Positions 38,285 through 50,839 are shown, numbered from the stretch's first letter. The stretch is DNA of 64,000 bases from Unio delphinus (GCA_029339505.1 JAQISU010000193.1:315001-379000); one strand, 5' to 3'. Numbers and translations: made by a program. Notes: generated from the sequence alone by a model not told the origin.

Positions 38285-39035
38285 TAATCAAATAATGCGA
38301 ATAAGTAGCACAGTCTTCAGTTAAGGCAAATGAAAGAGGAATTACAGAGGCCCTAGTGGACATGAAATAATTCATCTGGCTTAAATAACGTCACTAATAC
38401 CCCTTTCACTAAGCCGGCATATGTAGTATTGTAGGAACACAACCAAGTGAAATTGCTCTCAAACGAAACCTTGTTTATTTTACCAATTGTACTCATTAGT
38501 TATTAGGTTAGTGTGTAACTGCATATTTGATGTTAAAAACCCATGTAACAAATGTATGATATATAGATCTAGGCTGCTAGCCATTTCATCTAATCCGATA
38601 CAATTTGTCTCATTAATATAACCTGTATTTGAAGTTTGAAGAAAATCTGAAAAATGTGTTTTGAAGTGTGATATCAAGCTCAGACAGGCAAATGAAAGAA
38701 GACCCCATTAATTTGTGTAGATGCTGTTCATGTTTGATAATTGTTCATGATCTTCATGACATAATATCTTTTTCCCATTTTGAACTAATAAATCCAAAGG
38801 TATGGATTCTATACTGTTAAATAATTCAGCCAAATTAATACAAATTCACCTCATCAATATGGATGGCTCTTCTTCCTCTTTTACTTTGATGATCTAAGCT
38901 CATTTTTCCAATGTTGATCAATTATCACATTATAAATATGGCTTTCATAGGCTTACAAGCCCAGCAATTTATATACAAGACCACCTGAATAATCTGTATG
39001 AATCTTGTTCATATCTATCAGCTGCGTCTCTCATG
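38285..39035. other. Unannotated AT-rich sequence
   Basis: Nothing recognisable. Confidence 0.55.
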
Positions 39036-39039
39036 CCAT

Positions 39040-40915
39040 AGTGATGAACCAACACGTAGGTCTGGTATTGTAATATAAACATGCCACACTAATTATGGCC
39101 AACACGTACGCCTGGCATTGTAATCTATACATGTCATACAAATCATGCCCAACACGTAGGCCTGGTATTTTAATCTATACATGCCATACAAATCATGGCT
39201 AACATGTAGGCCTGGTATTGTAATATAAACATGCCACAGTACTCATAGTCAGCCATGTATTCCTGGCATTTTAATCCAAGCTTGATGTACCAATCATAGG
39301 TCAAACATGTAGGCCTAGAATCGTAATCTAAATATACCATAAAAATCAAACTAGTAGGCATGTCATTGTAATCAAAACATGCCACACTACTCAAAGTCAG
39401 CCATGTATTCCTGGCATTTAAATGTAAGCATGATGTACCAATCATGGGTCAAACATGTAGGTCTACAATTGTGATCTAAATATACCATAAAAATCAAACT
39501 AGTAGGCATGTCATTGTAATCAAAACATCCCACACTCAGTATGAACCAACACATAGGTCTGGGATAGTAATCTATACATGCCATACAAATCATGGCCAAC
39601 ACATAGGCTTAGGATTGTAATAATATAAACATGCAAAAAAAAAATCGTGGCCATCACATAGGCCTGGCATTGTAATCTATACATGCCATACAAATCATAA
39701 CCAACACATTGGCATGGCATTGTAATAATATAAACATGCCACACTAATGATGGCCAACACGTACGCCTGGCATTGTAATCTATACATGTCATACAAATCA
39801 TGGCCAACATGTAGGCCTGGTATTGTAATATAAACATGCCACACAAATCATGGCCAACACATACGCTTGGCATTGTAATCCATACCTGCCATACAAATCA
39901 TGACCAACACTTAGGCCTGGCATTGTAATCTATACATGCCATACAAATCATGGCTAACATGTAGGCCTGGTATTGTAATATAACCTGCCACACTAATCAT
40001 AGTCAGCCATGTATTCCTGGCATTTTAATCTAAGCATGATGTACCAATCATGGGTCAAACATGTAGGCCTAGAATTGTAATATAAATATACCTTAAAAAT
40101 CAAACTAGTAGGCATGTCATCGTAATCAAAACATGCCACACTCAGAATGAACCAACACATAGGCCATGCATTGTAATATATTCATGACAAACAAATCATG
40201 ACCAACACTTAGGCCTTGCATTGCAATCTATACATGGCCAGTACATATGCCTGGTAATGTAATCTATATATGCCATACAAATCATGGCCAGCTTACAGGA
40301 CTAGCATTGTAATCTATATGTTCCATCCAAATCATGGCCAAAACTTAGGCCTGGTATTGTAATCTATACATGCCATACAAATCATGGCCATTACATATGC
40401 CTGGTATTATAATCTATATATGCCATACAAATCATGGCCAACACATAGGCCTGGTATTGTAATCTATATATGCTATACAAATCATTGCCAACACATAGGC
40501 CTGGTATTGTTATATATACATGCCATACAAATCACGACCAGCCTAAAGAACTAGCATTGCAATGTATACATGCCATACAAATAATGGCCAGCACATATGC
40601 CTGGTATTGCAATCTATATTTGCCATACAAATCATGGCCAACACATAGGCCTGGTATTGTTATATATACATGCCATACAAATCACGACCAGCCTACAGGA
40701 CTAGCATTGCAATCTATACATGCCATACAAATCATTGACAACACATAGGCCTGGCATTGTAACCTATACTTGCCATACAAATCATGACCAACACATAGGC
40801 CTAGCATTGTAATGAAAAGATGCCATACAAATCATGGCCAACACATAGGACTAGCATTGTAATAGAAACATGCCATACAAATCAGGGGGCAAAACTGTAT
40901 TCCTGGCATTAGGAT
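39040..40915. repeat. ~50-bp minisatellite array with higher-order repeats
   Basis: About 37 units of the form atcatggccaacacataggc plus ctggtattgtaatctatacatgccatacaa. A block of variant units (gtcagccatgtattcctggc, then gtcaaacatgtaggcctaga, then aaactagtaggcatgtcat) occurs three times, near 39240, 39400 and 40003. Another variant (gaccagcctacaggactagc) recurs at three places after 40270. Confidence 0.95.
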
Positions 40916-40919
40916 CTAA

Positions 40920-41280
40920 ACATGGCACACCTTAAAAAGTTAGCTTCCCTTCACTAGGATACTGATTAATCCAAGAGAGCTGAGATAAAATAGTCTGTGG
41001 AAGATCTTTTTCAGAAAGTGCATAACCTGGTTTACAGTGATAAACAGTTGTTTGCAGAGATAAAGGGAAGGGAACAACCCAAGCAGCTGACAGGAGAGTG
41101 CAACGTACATCTGTCACATGTAAAGATTACTATTTTATGTACCAACTGAACAGGAATCTTGCAATCAAAATGGGACAATGAGGTATATGAAAATGTACTA
41201 TATTCATGTTAATAGAAACTGTTTATGCCAGTCAGTCGTTCTTGTATGAAACCGATAAAAACAGTTCAATATTGAATAAG
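40920..41280. other. Unannotated sequence
   Basis: Nothing recognisable. Confidence 0.5.
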
Positions 41281-41520
41281 AGGCCCCGAGTGGCCTAAAG
41301 CGCTCTCCGTTACGGATCACTGACATCTCACCTCTGTGTGTGTTTGAGTCTAAGATTCGGCTAATGTAGCTATGTGAGAAAGCGTGCCAGTAGCTTCTCG
41401 TGGGTAGTGGTTCTTTTCGGGGGTTTTCGCGCGTTCTTCCTCAACCAATAATACTGCCCGCCATGTATAGCTTATCGTGTGCAAAAAAGTGGCGTTAAAC
41501 CCAAAACAACAACAACAACA
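41281..41520 (+). mobile_element. tRNA-derived SINE, copy 4
   Basis: The head aggccccgagtggcctaaag has lost part of the A-box spacing. The B-box is decayed (tgtttgagtct). The shared body and an (AAC)n tail follow. An imperfect target duplication flanks it (aatattgaataag before, aatattgcatagg after). Confidence 0.92.
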
Positions 41521-41524
41521 ATAT

Positions 41525-42250
41525 TGCATAGGCTATATATTCTTCAAGAAGTAGAGGCAGCCCTAAATTTCATTGCTAATAAAGGATAGAGGATACTATT
41601 CAAGAGTTCTCAGAGAATTTTATCAAAACTCGTTTAATTGACCAGATGAGTAAGCCAATATGCAGATAACAACATGATTGACATAATGTGTTAAACAAAC
41701 TGCAAAAACAATAATATATTTTCATATCCACCTTACCTTTAAAAGAACAATGGAGGCAAAAAAAAATTCAAGAATGTAAGAATCTAAATAGAATCGACAG
41801 ACACACAATAAAGGTAATTATTACCTGGCTTCCAAATAACAATGCCGGACTCTAGATCTCTGAAATGTAGAACCTTCATCCACTGAAAACCGTCCCTAAA
41901 TAACTTAAAATTTGTGACTTTGACCGTTGATCACAACGGACAAAGAATGGTAATTGGGTCATTTACAAAGTATTAAGTTGCGTACATCCTTTCCACACAA
42001 TTGACAAAGCCTCCGTAACACACACAGTGTCACCTCCAGCAATCTGTATGGTCAATTGTTACTCAATGCTTACTTTTAAGCACATATGTCCAGTATGAAT
42101 TTGTGACTGAACTAGTGGAGACATGGAATATCATTTTTTGACCACTCAAACATATCGTGTTTCTCAGGTTTTCTGTATCACCGGATCATTATACTATCAT
42201 GCGTTATCATTTACTTAGCTGATCTTTGAAACATTAGAAGTTAAGGGAAT
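41525..42250. other. Unannotated intron-like sequence
   Basis: Two splice-like ORF pieces on the minus strand (41825-41882 and 41747-41793) do not fit the phases of the neighbouring exons and are not called. Confidence 0.45.
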
Positions 42251-42256
42251 ATTATG

Positions 42257-42507
42257 TTGTTGTTGTTATAGGGCTTAAAGCCATTTTTTAGCACTAGATA
42301 GGCTATACTTGGAGGCCAGTATTAATGGTGGAGGAAGAAACCTGGAAAACCCCAGAGAGGACCAGCGACCCACGAGAAGCTACCGGCAAGCTTTCTCACA
42401 TACCCACATTGGCCGTATCCTTAATTCAAACCCACTCAGGCAGCGGTGAGATGGCAGTGATCAGTAATGGAGAGTGCTTTAGACCACTCGGCCACTCGTG
42501 GCCCCTA
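42257..42507 (-). mobile_element. tRNA-derived SINE, copy 5
   Basis: Full-length minus-strand copy. On that strand it starts ggggccacgagtggccgagt and ends in a (TTG)n-complement tail. The B-box is decayed (ggtttgaatta). A 7-bp target duplication, gaatatt, is seen at 42247-42253 and 42508-42514. Confidence 0.92.
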
Positions 42508-43142
42508 GAATATTCTGTTTCATTAAAAGAGCAAATGTTCTCAGCTTGACTTATAATGGTTTGTCCTCATTATGGTATCATACTAACAATTTGATTTGTT
42601 GACGAAAAAGACAGGGGTACATAGGATCGTACATATATCTCTTTGAACAAATTTCAATGTTGTTATCATCAAAGATGGATGATAAGCTCATGGTCCACAA
42701 TAGTAAGGTGAAATTTGGTTATCGGAAAGTTAATTTTTTAAAAAGGTTATTCCGTACTAACAATTGTTTTAGATCTTTAGGATACACGTCCATAACCTGG
42801 ATCTCGAGACATTCAATTCACAAATTTGAATTATTATATTGTCCTCTAAACCAGCATGTTTATTATTGTCATACATTGTATATCCTTCACGGGTATATAA
42901 AACACTATAAATGCATTTGTGTTAGCATAATGTCTTTATATTATAAGACACGACAGGCTAGGACATAAACTGTATTTAGATTTTGATGTGATGATACTTT
43001 ATATGAAATATTTTTAATAGCATCCAACAGCGTTTGTATTTAACTTCATAGACTACTGACAGGTGACCAGTAATGACATTAACTGTGTTCTCAATAGCTA
43101 TATGATCCAGATTGTCCCTGAATCACTTTGTATTTTTGCAAC

Positions 43143-43255
43143 GAATGGATAATGTATCAGGATTAATTGGATATTGTATCAGCATTAAATGGATAATGTA
43201 TCAGCATTAATTGGATAATGTATCAGCAATTAATGGATAATGTATCAGCATTAAA
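43143..43255. repeat. 21-22-bp minisatellite, five copies
   Basis: Units of the form ggataatgtatcagcattaa with small variations. Confidence 0.9.
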
Positions 43256-43727
43256 ATGTTGCAATATCAGTACAACTGTTTTCAGTCTCTTTATGGCTCA
43301 GAACCCAATTTCTATTGACAGATTTCACCACGTAAATATAAAAGAATGAATTTGAATTTAAATAAACAGACAGAAATGCATGTAATATTTATTATTTCAT
43401 AAATAACTTATCCCAACATTAAATTGAATATGTTTGTAAATAATGTTTCATACATTACATATAGGAATTGAACTTACTATATGTGCATGAAATACACAAA
43501 GTTAGATACCTTTAAAAAAATGTGAATTCAAGCTCAGCACCTTCGATACTCGCCTGTACGCGCTCAAAACGTTGATGTCTACCAGCTATTGAATTTGCAA
43601 CATTTCTTAGCAGGTGGTTTCTAGGTATTCAATAAAAGCATTCATTTCGGAATTTTGGCTAGCACTGAACAAACAATACAGGAGTTGCCCTTAAATATTT
43701 CTTTTTAGACATTTTGGACAATAGAAT

Positions 43728-43731
<4 letters not shown>

Positions 43732-43813
<82 letters not shown>
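43732..43813. repeat. (AT)n microsatellite
   Basis: Pure AT repeat of about 82 bp. Confidence 0.98.
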
Positions 43814-43814
<1 letters not shown>

Positions 43815-43817
<3 letters not shown>

Positions 43818-44530
43818 CGCTTACTAGAGTGAATCTTCCGAAATAGTTTATTATGGTCCTATCTCCTTTCCAGCAACGGTTGGAAGATTTTCCTCAACGG
43901 CTCAGATGACATCATAACCATCTTTTAATACGTTATTGGTAATGAAGACAATCCGTGTTTGGATTGCATGAAATCAACGAACTATTATCAACTAATTATT
44001 ATTAACTATTATTATTATTATTGGTCCATTCGACCTTAGAATCACATGCAGGCACTTAAAAAAACTAGTCCATAGCAAGTGTTACCTAAATAGGTCTATG
44101 TAGGCAGTAAAATATTAATCTAAATTAAATTTATCAACAACAAGGCTTGCTCTAGTTTATCTTATTAACTTTTATTATACATATTTGATTCCTTTAATCA
44201 CAATTTTCAATACCACGGCAGAATTAATGTACTAGCGGTTGGAGTAATAGGACAAAAGCGAGTCAAAATTATTCAAAACAAACATTTTACACAGCAAAAG
44301 AAAATACAACAATTACTCTAGAGATACAAATTCAACAAAATTAAACAATACAATCTCATTTAAAAGGTAAGCTGGTACTGGTAAATTGGTATACATTTCT
44401 GAACTGGAAAGTGGCAAAGCTCATTTGCTTTTAGATAACCACAGAACATTTAAAGTATGGTCCCTGGTACTCATTAGGATGAAAAGGTCTAATGATCCAG
44501 ACAAATAATTGATTATAACTGAGCACTAAC
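43815..44530. other. Unannotated intron-like sequence
   Basis: Nothing recognisable apart from a short ATT-rich run near 44000. Confidence 0.5.
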
Positions 44531-44783
44531 CTGGCATGACAGCCTCACCAAGTGAAACTGGCTCTGTTACGTCAATGTGAACATCATGAGGTGATGGACC
44601 TCCAGTTTCCAAAGAAGCTGTTTGTGAGTCATTATCAGACGGGGCTGTCATTTCCTGGTCCTTCCATTCGTTTCCATCCTTATCGAACTCTTTCTGGTAA
44701 TGTTCTTTAGCCTTCTTCTTGTTTTCGGAAACTCTGGTTCGAAAACACGCAAAGCAGCCCAATGTGAACGCTTCCGAAGTTGA
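44531..44783 (-). CDS. Coding exon (charged, Cys-containing) of an unrecognised long-intron gene
   Basis: On the minus strand the acceptor gttttatttacag and donor CAG|gttagtg border a 253-nt exon. It is open in only one frame, entered on a codon boundary and left with one base. It encodes 84 residues. A short start STSEAFTLGCFACFRTRV is followed by a Lys/Glu-rich helix-like stretch (SENKKKAKEHYQKEFDKDGN), then a polar tail with SLETGGPSPHDVHIDV and ending GEAVMP. The Cys-Phe-rich start next to basic residues could lie at a membrane edge with palmitoylation, but that is speculation. The codon-boundary entry matches the exit of the exon at 51805-51914. No family recognised. Confidence 0.65.
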
Positions 44784-44785
44784 CT

Positions 44786-45690
44786 GTAAATAAAACAAAA
44801 CAGTTCAACATAAGGACATTTGCCCATTATTTATTTGTATTGCACCTAGATCAACCCTTCCCACAATGATCAATGTACTTATCCATTTTTGTTAAAAGTG
44901 ACAAGTGCAACCTGTTCTGGCCCTGGCCTAGTATAAATTAATTGCCATTTGTTATTCTTTATTGAAATTATATACATGTGCATTGATTGTATTGTTTGAT
45001 GGTCCTCCCACCACCTCACACCCCAATATTGTTTCATGATTTTAGGCATTGTATATGTTGTACATTTGATTGTAATAGTTATGAGAACGATATATACTGC
45101 AACTGTGTGTATGTATGTCAGAACTGAGCAGAGAAAGTTGACTATACCTCATTATTGAGAGATGTTTATATAGTATGTTTTAACAAGAGTATGCAGTACA
45201 ACCACACTATGCAATGTTTTGTTATTTGTAGAATGCTGTTAGCTGGGGCCGTTATATTATGGCTGCAATCTTTGTCATTGTTATATGTTGGATTATAATA
45301 GCCATTACATTATTTTAAACTAGGAACATAGATCTCGGAGTGTTTAATCCAAATAGTTTAGAATATAAGAACGTTGTGATCTGATGTCTAGCAAATGACA
45401 TATGCGATTAAGTATGAATACGAATTACTAGTGATGGCAGTATAGAGAACATAGAAATATGGTCTGTCTGTCTGTCTTGTCTATTTATCCAAGTTCATCT
45501 ATCTATCATTTATATACTAAATTGAATGAGGGGGTGTACAAGTCATGTGGAAGTCAGATACCAACATAAGATGACATGCAGGGAACTACTTGGAAACTCG
45601 AGAATTGTGAACAGCAATAAGCGAAACAAACACGCTTATTATCATTAGAAGATACTTTAGTTTTCTAATTACAAAGTGAAAGCTTACGAG
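44786..45690. other. Unannotated intron-like sequence
   Basis: Nothing recognisable. Confidence 0.5.
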
Positions 45691-46110
45691 ACACAGAGAG
45701 TATGATTAATTAAATTTCAACTAATTGTAAATGTCTTATCGTAAGCCGAAAGTTTAGAATGTTTGAAAGAAATTCACATCGTCTTGAATGTCGATAGTTT
45801 TTTTTGTGCCGATGTTCTAAAAGTCTAAACCGTGTTCACAATCATTACAAGGTACTATATTAGTGCAAATGTCAAAAAGCAGTTTATAATTCCAATAAAT
45901 AATTAAAATAAATAATTATTTTCCTATTCCATCTAAACAAAACTAAAGTCTCTTAACACAGATTCCCTGAGACTAACATAAAACAGTAATGAACAAACGC
46001 TTAGTAACCTTTTGTCTATACAATATTTAATTAACCTACGACACAATATATTATTCTGCAAAGTGAAGTTTCCGATGGAAAATTCCGCTAACTCTTGAAA
46101 TCAAATTTTG
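45690..46110. repeat. Diverged copy of a dispersed repeat
   Basis: This shares ordered blocks with 57780-58260. They are ttcaactaattgtaaatg; gtttagaatgtttgaaag; ccatctaaaca-aac; and gacacaatata. The similarity is weak and judged by eye. Confidence 0.35.
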
Positions 46111-46431
46111 GTGATTACTTACTGCTTATAACATGACATAAGTCAAGGAGGGAAAACCCCATTCACATCTCAGTCAAAACAGGAGAAAGGTTAGGTATGC
46201 AAATCTATCCACAATCCTCATTCAGTCATAAAAATTTAAATGTAAATTAATTATACATAACACCTCCACAATAAAGATTTTTTTAAAATACACGTTAGTC
46301 AAATAGACAAATAGAATAATAATAACTAAAACTACCTACTAGTGTGTCTTATGAATGACTCAAAATATACACATAAGAAAGTGCAATATGCTGCTTAAAA
46401 ATATTCATCAGTGCATCTGCAATAACTTTAA

Positions 46432-46672
46432 GGGCTCCGAGTGGTCTAAAGCGCTTTCCATTATGGATCACTGCCATCTCACCCAGATTCGGCTAATGTA
46501 GTTATGTGAGAAAGTTTGCCAGTAGCTTCTCGTGGGTCGTTGGTTCTTTCCGGGGGTTTTTCCCGGGTTCTTCCTCCACCAATATTACTGGCCGCCATGT
46601 ATATCCATCTGGGTGCTGAAAAATGGCGTTAAACCTTACAACAACAACAACAACAGCAACAACAACAACAAA
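46432..46672 (+). mobile_element. tRNA-derived SINE, copy 6, lacking the B-box
   Basis: The head gggctccgagtggtctaaag and the shared body are present. At about 46484 the sequence jumps from catctcaccc to agattcggc, removing some 23 bp that hold the pol III B-box in the other copies. The copy ends in a long (AAC)n tail with one CAG interruption. Confidence 0.92.
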
Positions 46673-46751
46673 ACAATCACTTTATATTTTCCTCTGATGT
46701 TTCTAATGTTAATATTGTATTCCTGCTGCATCAAAAGCGATCTGAAGAATA

Positions 46752-47138
46752 TGTGAAGTTTTTTTTATATTAGTTTATGAAAGTAAGAGAGTTGTGATCA
46801 GTGGATACAATAATCGGAGAGGTCTGAAAAATAAATGTTTCAAGGTATTGCGAAGCAAGTATCAAAGCCAAATATTCCATGAAGCCTCTACTATGCTATG
46901 TAGGGTAGATGTTTGTATTGCCGATCCTAACCTGGAGAAATTAATAAAGAACAAGTTAATTGGACTTGCTGCTCATTATGATCCTATTGAGGTGAAAGAT
47001 TCCTTGATGAAACAGCAAATCAAGAATATCACGATAGATTATTTGGTAAACCAGAGCCTTTTTGATTAACGTGTTTATGGTTTGATAAAGAAGTCTTTGT
47101 CTGTATCGGATAAAGTTAGGATGGAAAAAGAGTTATAA
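46752..47138 (+). pseudogene. Orphan coding-like frame with one in-frame stop
   Basis: One plus frame runs from about 46752 to a TAA at 47067-47069. It continues in the same frame for 22 codons to a second TAA at 47136-47138. The translation is Lys/Leu/Ile-rich with well-mixed charged residues. It includes VVISGYNNRRGLKNKCFKVL, LIGLAAHYDPIEVKDSL and, after the first stop, RVYGLIKKSLSVSDKVRMEK. It looks more protein-like than other chance frames in the window and nothing repetitive explains it. I recognise no family. It could be a decayed captured gene or element ORF, or chance. Confidence 0.3.
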
Positions 47139-47189
47139 AAACTGCTTCAGTATGATTCACAATCGTAAATACAATAGAAACAAATCCAA

Positions 47190-47445
47190 TTGCAAAATGA
47201 AGCATAGCAATTAAAAGAGAGAAACGGGAGAGAGCAAGGTAGAGCGAGGTGCAATAGTAACATGAGCAGAAAGATAGAGAAAAAGGAGAAGGTACACATA
47301 TAAAGTCAATAAAGGAGGAGACAGAAAGGCTATAATACAATTAAGAGAAAGATAGGAAAATTGAGAGATAGAGAAAAAACAACAGAGATTGGGAGAAATT
47401 ATAGAAAAGAAACTGAACAAATTTCCTGAGAGGCTAAAAAAAGCA
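47190..47445. repeat. Purine-rich low-complexity tract
   Basis: The plus strand is dominated by GA/AGA words (gagagaaacgggagagagca and similar) without a fixed period. Confidence 0.6.
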
Positions 47446-48540
47446 CCAGAACCAGCTATATAATTAAAATACCAGAAACTAATAATACTTAAAGCAGTGA
47501 AATTCAAATTAAAAAAAACAATCATCGTACATATAAAAATCGATGAAATATAAAAATTTTGAAAATTTTTTTTAATCCGGAAAATAGTCATATAATATTC
47601 ACTATGCGATGAGCGTCCCATTTTTTGTGCTACATCTATGGAGTTTATATTAAGCATCAAGATAAGATACAAACGAAGAAGCATTTCATTTCCCGTAATA
47701 TAAATATATTTCCTTAAAATCTAAAAACAGACAAGGTAATATAAAATAAAATAATGAATATTATCATAACTTGTACATTCAATTTAACTTTAATCTAGAA
47801 AAGATCCAAGGTGTTTCGAACCTAGGTTCTAATGAACTAGTACCACTGTAGTCACAGATCTAAATCCAAATATGCTTGAAAGTAAAACGATGAAAGCAGA
47901 CTAATAGAAAGTAATTTCACATACTCCTCATGTTGAGTCTGCTTAAATTAAGACTTTTCTACTCCGCTTGCGTTCGCATGTATAATCAATTGGTGTACAC
48001 CATATCAACAATGCATGAAATCAACCAAATATTATCAAACGTTCAAGTCATCATATTGCGTAATATCAAATTATTCAGCCAACCACTAACTAGGAAATAT
48101 ATGATATGCCTCCAGCACAAATGTACTCCTAACATCACGTGACCTCGATTCAAATCAATGTGTGGTGTACTTTACCCGAGATAGTTGCTGTTCCGATCAT
48201 AGTTTCTGAACAAAAATTCTGCAACATATTGTATATGAACACTTAATTTATAGAATTCAAATGTAAATGCCATAGACCCAAATGACCTAAAATAAAACTA
48301 TAAAATACATTAATCTATAATGCAGATATCCATAACAATATATATTCCTTAAGCCCTTCAAAATGAACAGTATCTCATATCAACAGTAAAATGCACACTT
48401 TACGAGCTTCAACCAGCAAGTACTCTTTGTAGTAAGAAAGTATAATGCTCTCTTGAACTTCACATTTGCAACCATTTTCTTTTCTTCAGTTTTAAGAAAG
48501 CATTTAGCCATTTGTTTCTTGAAAAAACAGCGGAAATAGT
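47445..48540. other. Unannotated AT-rich sequence
   Basis: A splice-flanked 30-nt minus-strand segment near 48180-48210 does not fit the neighbouring exon phases. Nothing else was seen. Confidence 0.45.
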
Positions 48541-48569
48541 CAATATATATTTAGGTAACCTCAAAACCT

Positions 48570-49170
48570 GATCTTGTATGTAAATGTGTATGTGTCTGTG
48601 CTCTTCTTGCGAGTTCTAGTTCTAGTTATGTTAATCTATATTGCTTTTACTTTCCTGCTTCTCCTGTTTCCTTCCTCACTTTGTCACTCTCCCCAGCTCC
48701 ATCTCATATATATGCATCTACAGTCGCTGATCTTCTTTCTTTGTCTTTGCACTTGTATTCGTCTCTTTATGCTTTCCTTTCGGCTCTAGTTATTGTCTCT
48801 CTGAATTTGTCTTTCTTCCCCTTTTCTGTCTCTCCCTTTCCTCCCTCTGCGTCTTGGTTTCCTTTTCTTGTATTTGTATTTCTCTGTGATCTCTAGCTAA
48901 CCGTTGGAGGTGTCTTTAAGTTTGGTATTGCATTGATATTTATCTCGAGTTTTTAGTTTCTAACTCTCTTTTTTATCTCTCTGCATTTTAGTTCTATTTC
49001 ATGTTTCTACATTTTTGTTTATATCTTATCATTTTCTTCGTATTTGCATTTGTCTCTAATTTTGAACTTTCTGCGTTTGTATTTCCCTCAATTCCCATTC
49101 TTTGAATTTCCATTTGTCTTTCATACTCCTCTTCTGAATCTGCATTTCCATACTTTCTTTCTCTTGCTTT
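48570..49170. repeat. Pyrimidine-rich low-complexity tract
   Basis: The plus strand is rich in tctttct/ctctg words without a fixed period. The open frames here are Leu/Ser/Phe-rich low-complexity translations. Confidence 0.55.
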
Positions 49171-49240
49171 GAAAACAGTAAATTCTTTAATTTCCTAACA
49201 ACACCAGCAACATACTTTCTAATTAAATCAAAGCACATAA

Positions 49241-50837
49241 ATCCAAACGTATTTAAGCCACTAAATACTCTGTCAAATTAATATGTATCTCTTGCTATGG
49301 TAGAGAAGAAATCCAAACGTATTTAAGCCACTAAATACTCAGTCAACTAATATGTACATCTTGCTATGGTAGAGAAGAAATCCAAACGTATTTAAGCCAC
49401 TAAATACTCAGTCAAATTAATATGTATCTTTTGCTATGGTAGAGAAAAAATCCAAACGTATTTAAGCCACTAAATACTCAGTCAACTAATATGTACATCT
49501 TGCTATGGTAGAGAAGAAATCCAAACGTATTTAAGCCACTAAATACTCAGTCAAATTAATATGTATCTTTTGCTATGGTAGAGAAAAAATCCAAACGTAT
49601 TTAAGCCACTAAATACTCAGTCAACTAATATGTATATCTTGCTATGGTAGAGAAGAAATCCAAACGTATTTAAGCCACTAAATACTCAGTCAACTAATAT
49701 GTATATCTTGCTATGGTAGAGAAGAAATCCAAACGTATTTAAGCCACTAAATACTCAGTCAACTAATATGTATATCTTGCTATGGTAGAGAAGAAATCCA
49801 AACGTATTTCAGCCACTAAATACTCAGTCAAATTAATATGTATCTCTAGCTATGGTAGAGAAGAAATCCAAACGTATTTAAGCCACTAAATACTCAGTCA
49901 ACTAATATGTATATCTTGCTATGGTAGAGAAAAAATCCAAACGTATTTAAGCCACTAAATACTCAGACAAATTAATATATATATCTAGCTATGGTAGAAA
50001 AGAAATCGAAACGTATTTAGGCCACTAAATACTCATTCAACTAATATGTATATCTTGCTATGGTAGAGAAGAAATCCAAACGTATTTCTGCCACTAAATA
50101 CGCAGACAAATTAAAATGTATCTCTTGCTATGGTAGAGAAGAAATCCAAACGTATTAAAGCCACTAAATACTCAGTCAACTAATATGTATATCTTGCTAT
50201 GGCAGAGAAGAAATCCAAACGTATTTAAGCCACTAAATACTCAGTCAACAAATATGTATATCTTGCTATGGTAGAGAAGAAATCCAAACGTATTTAAGCC
50301 ACCAAATACTCAGTCAAATTAATATGTATCTCTTGCTATGGTAGAGAAGAAATCCAAACGTATTCAAGCCACTAAATACTCAGTCAAATTAATATGTATC
50401 TCTTGCTATGGTAGAGAAAAAATCCAAACGTATTTAAGCCACTAAATACTCAATCAAATTAATATGTATCTCTTGCTATGGTAGAGAAAAAATCCAAACG
50501 TATTTAAGCCACTAAATACTCAGTCAAATTAATATGTATCTCTTGCTATGGTAGAGATGAGATGCAAACGTATTTGAGCCACTAAATACTCAGTCAAATT
50601 AATATATATCTCTAGCTATGGTAGAAAAGAAATCCAAACGTATTTAGGCCACTAAATACTCAGTCAAATTAATATGTATTTCTTGCTATGGTAGAGAAAA
50701 ATCCAAACGTATTTAAGCCACTAAATACTCAGTCAAATTAATATGTATCTCTTGGTATGGTAGAGAAAAAATCCAAACGTATTTAAGCCACTAAATACTC
50801 AGTCAAATTAATATGTATCTCTTGCTATGGTAGAGAA
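49241..50837. repeat. ~69-bp minisatellite array, about 23 copies, with dimeric structure
   Basis: Units begin atccaaacgtatttaagcca and end ctatggtagagaag. Two subtypes exist: A (caaattaatatgtatctctt) and B (caactaatatgtatatctt or its tacatctt form). The left end alternates A-B-A-B and contains an apparently exact dimer repeat of about 137 bp. The right end is nearly all A. Confidence 0.96.
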
Positions 50838-50839
50838 GA

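Noticed and set aside
41747..41882. Two splice-flanked minus-strand segments (41747-41793 and 41825-41882)
   Set aside because: They would leave an intron of about 31 nt between them, and neither fits the phases of the exons at 44.5 kb and 29.5 kb.
48180..48210. 30-nt micro-exon with acceptor and donor on the minus strand
   Set aside because: Both neighbours require a codon-boundary join, and in that phase the segment has a TGA stop.
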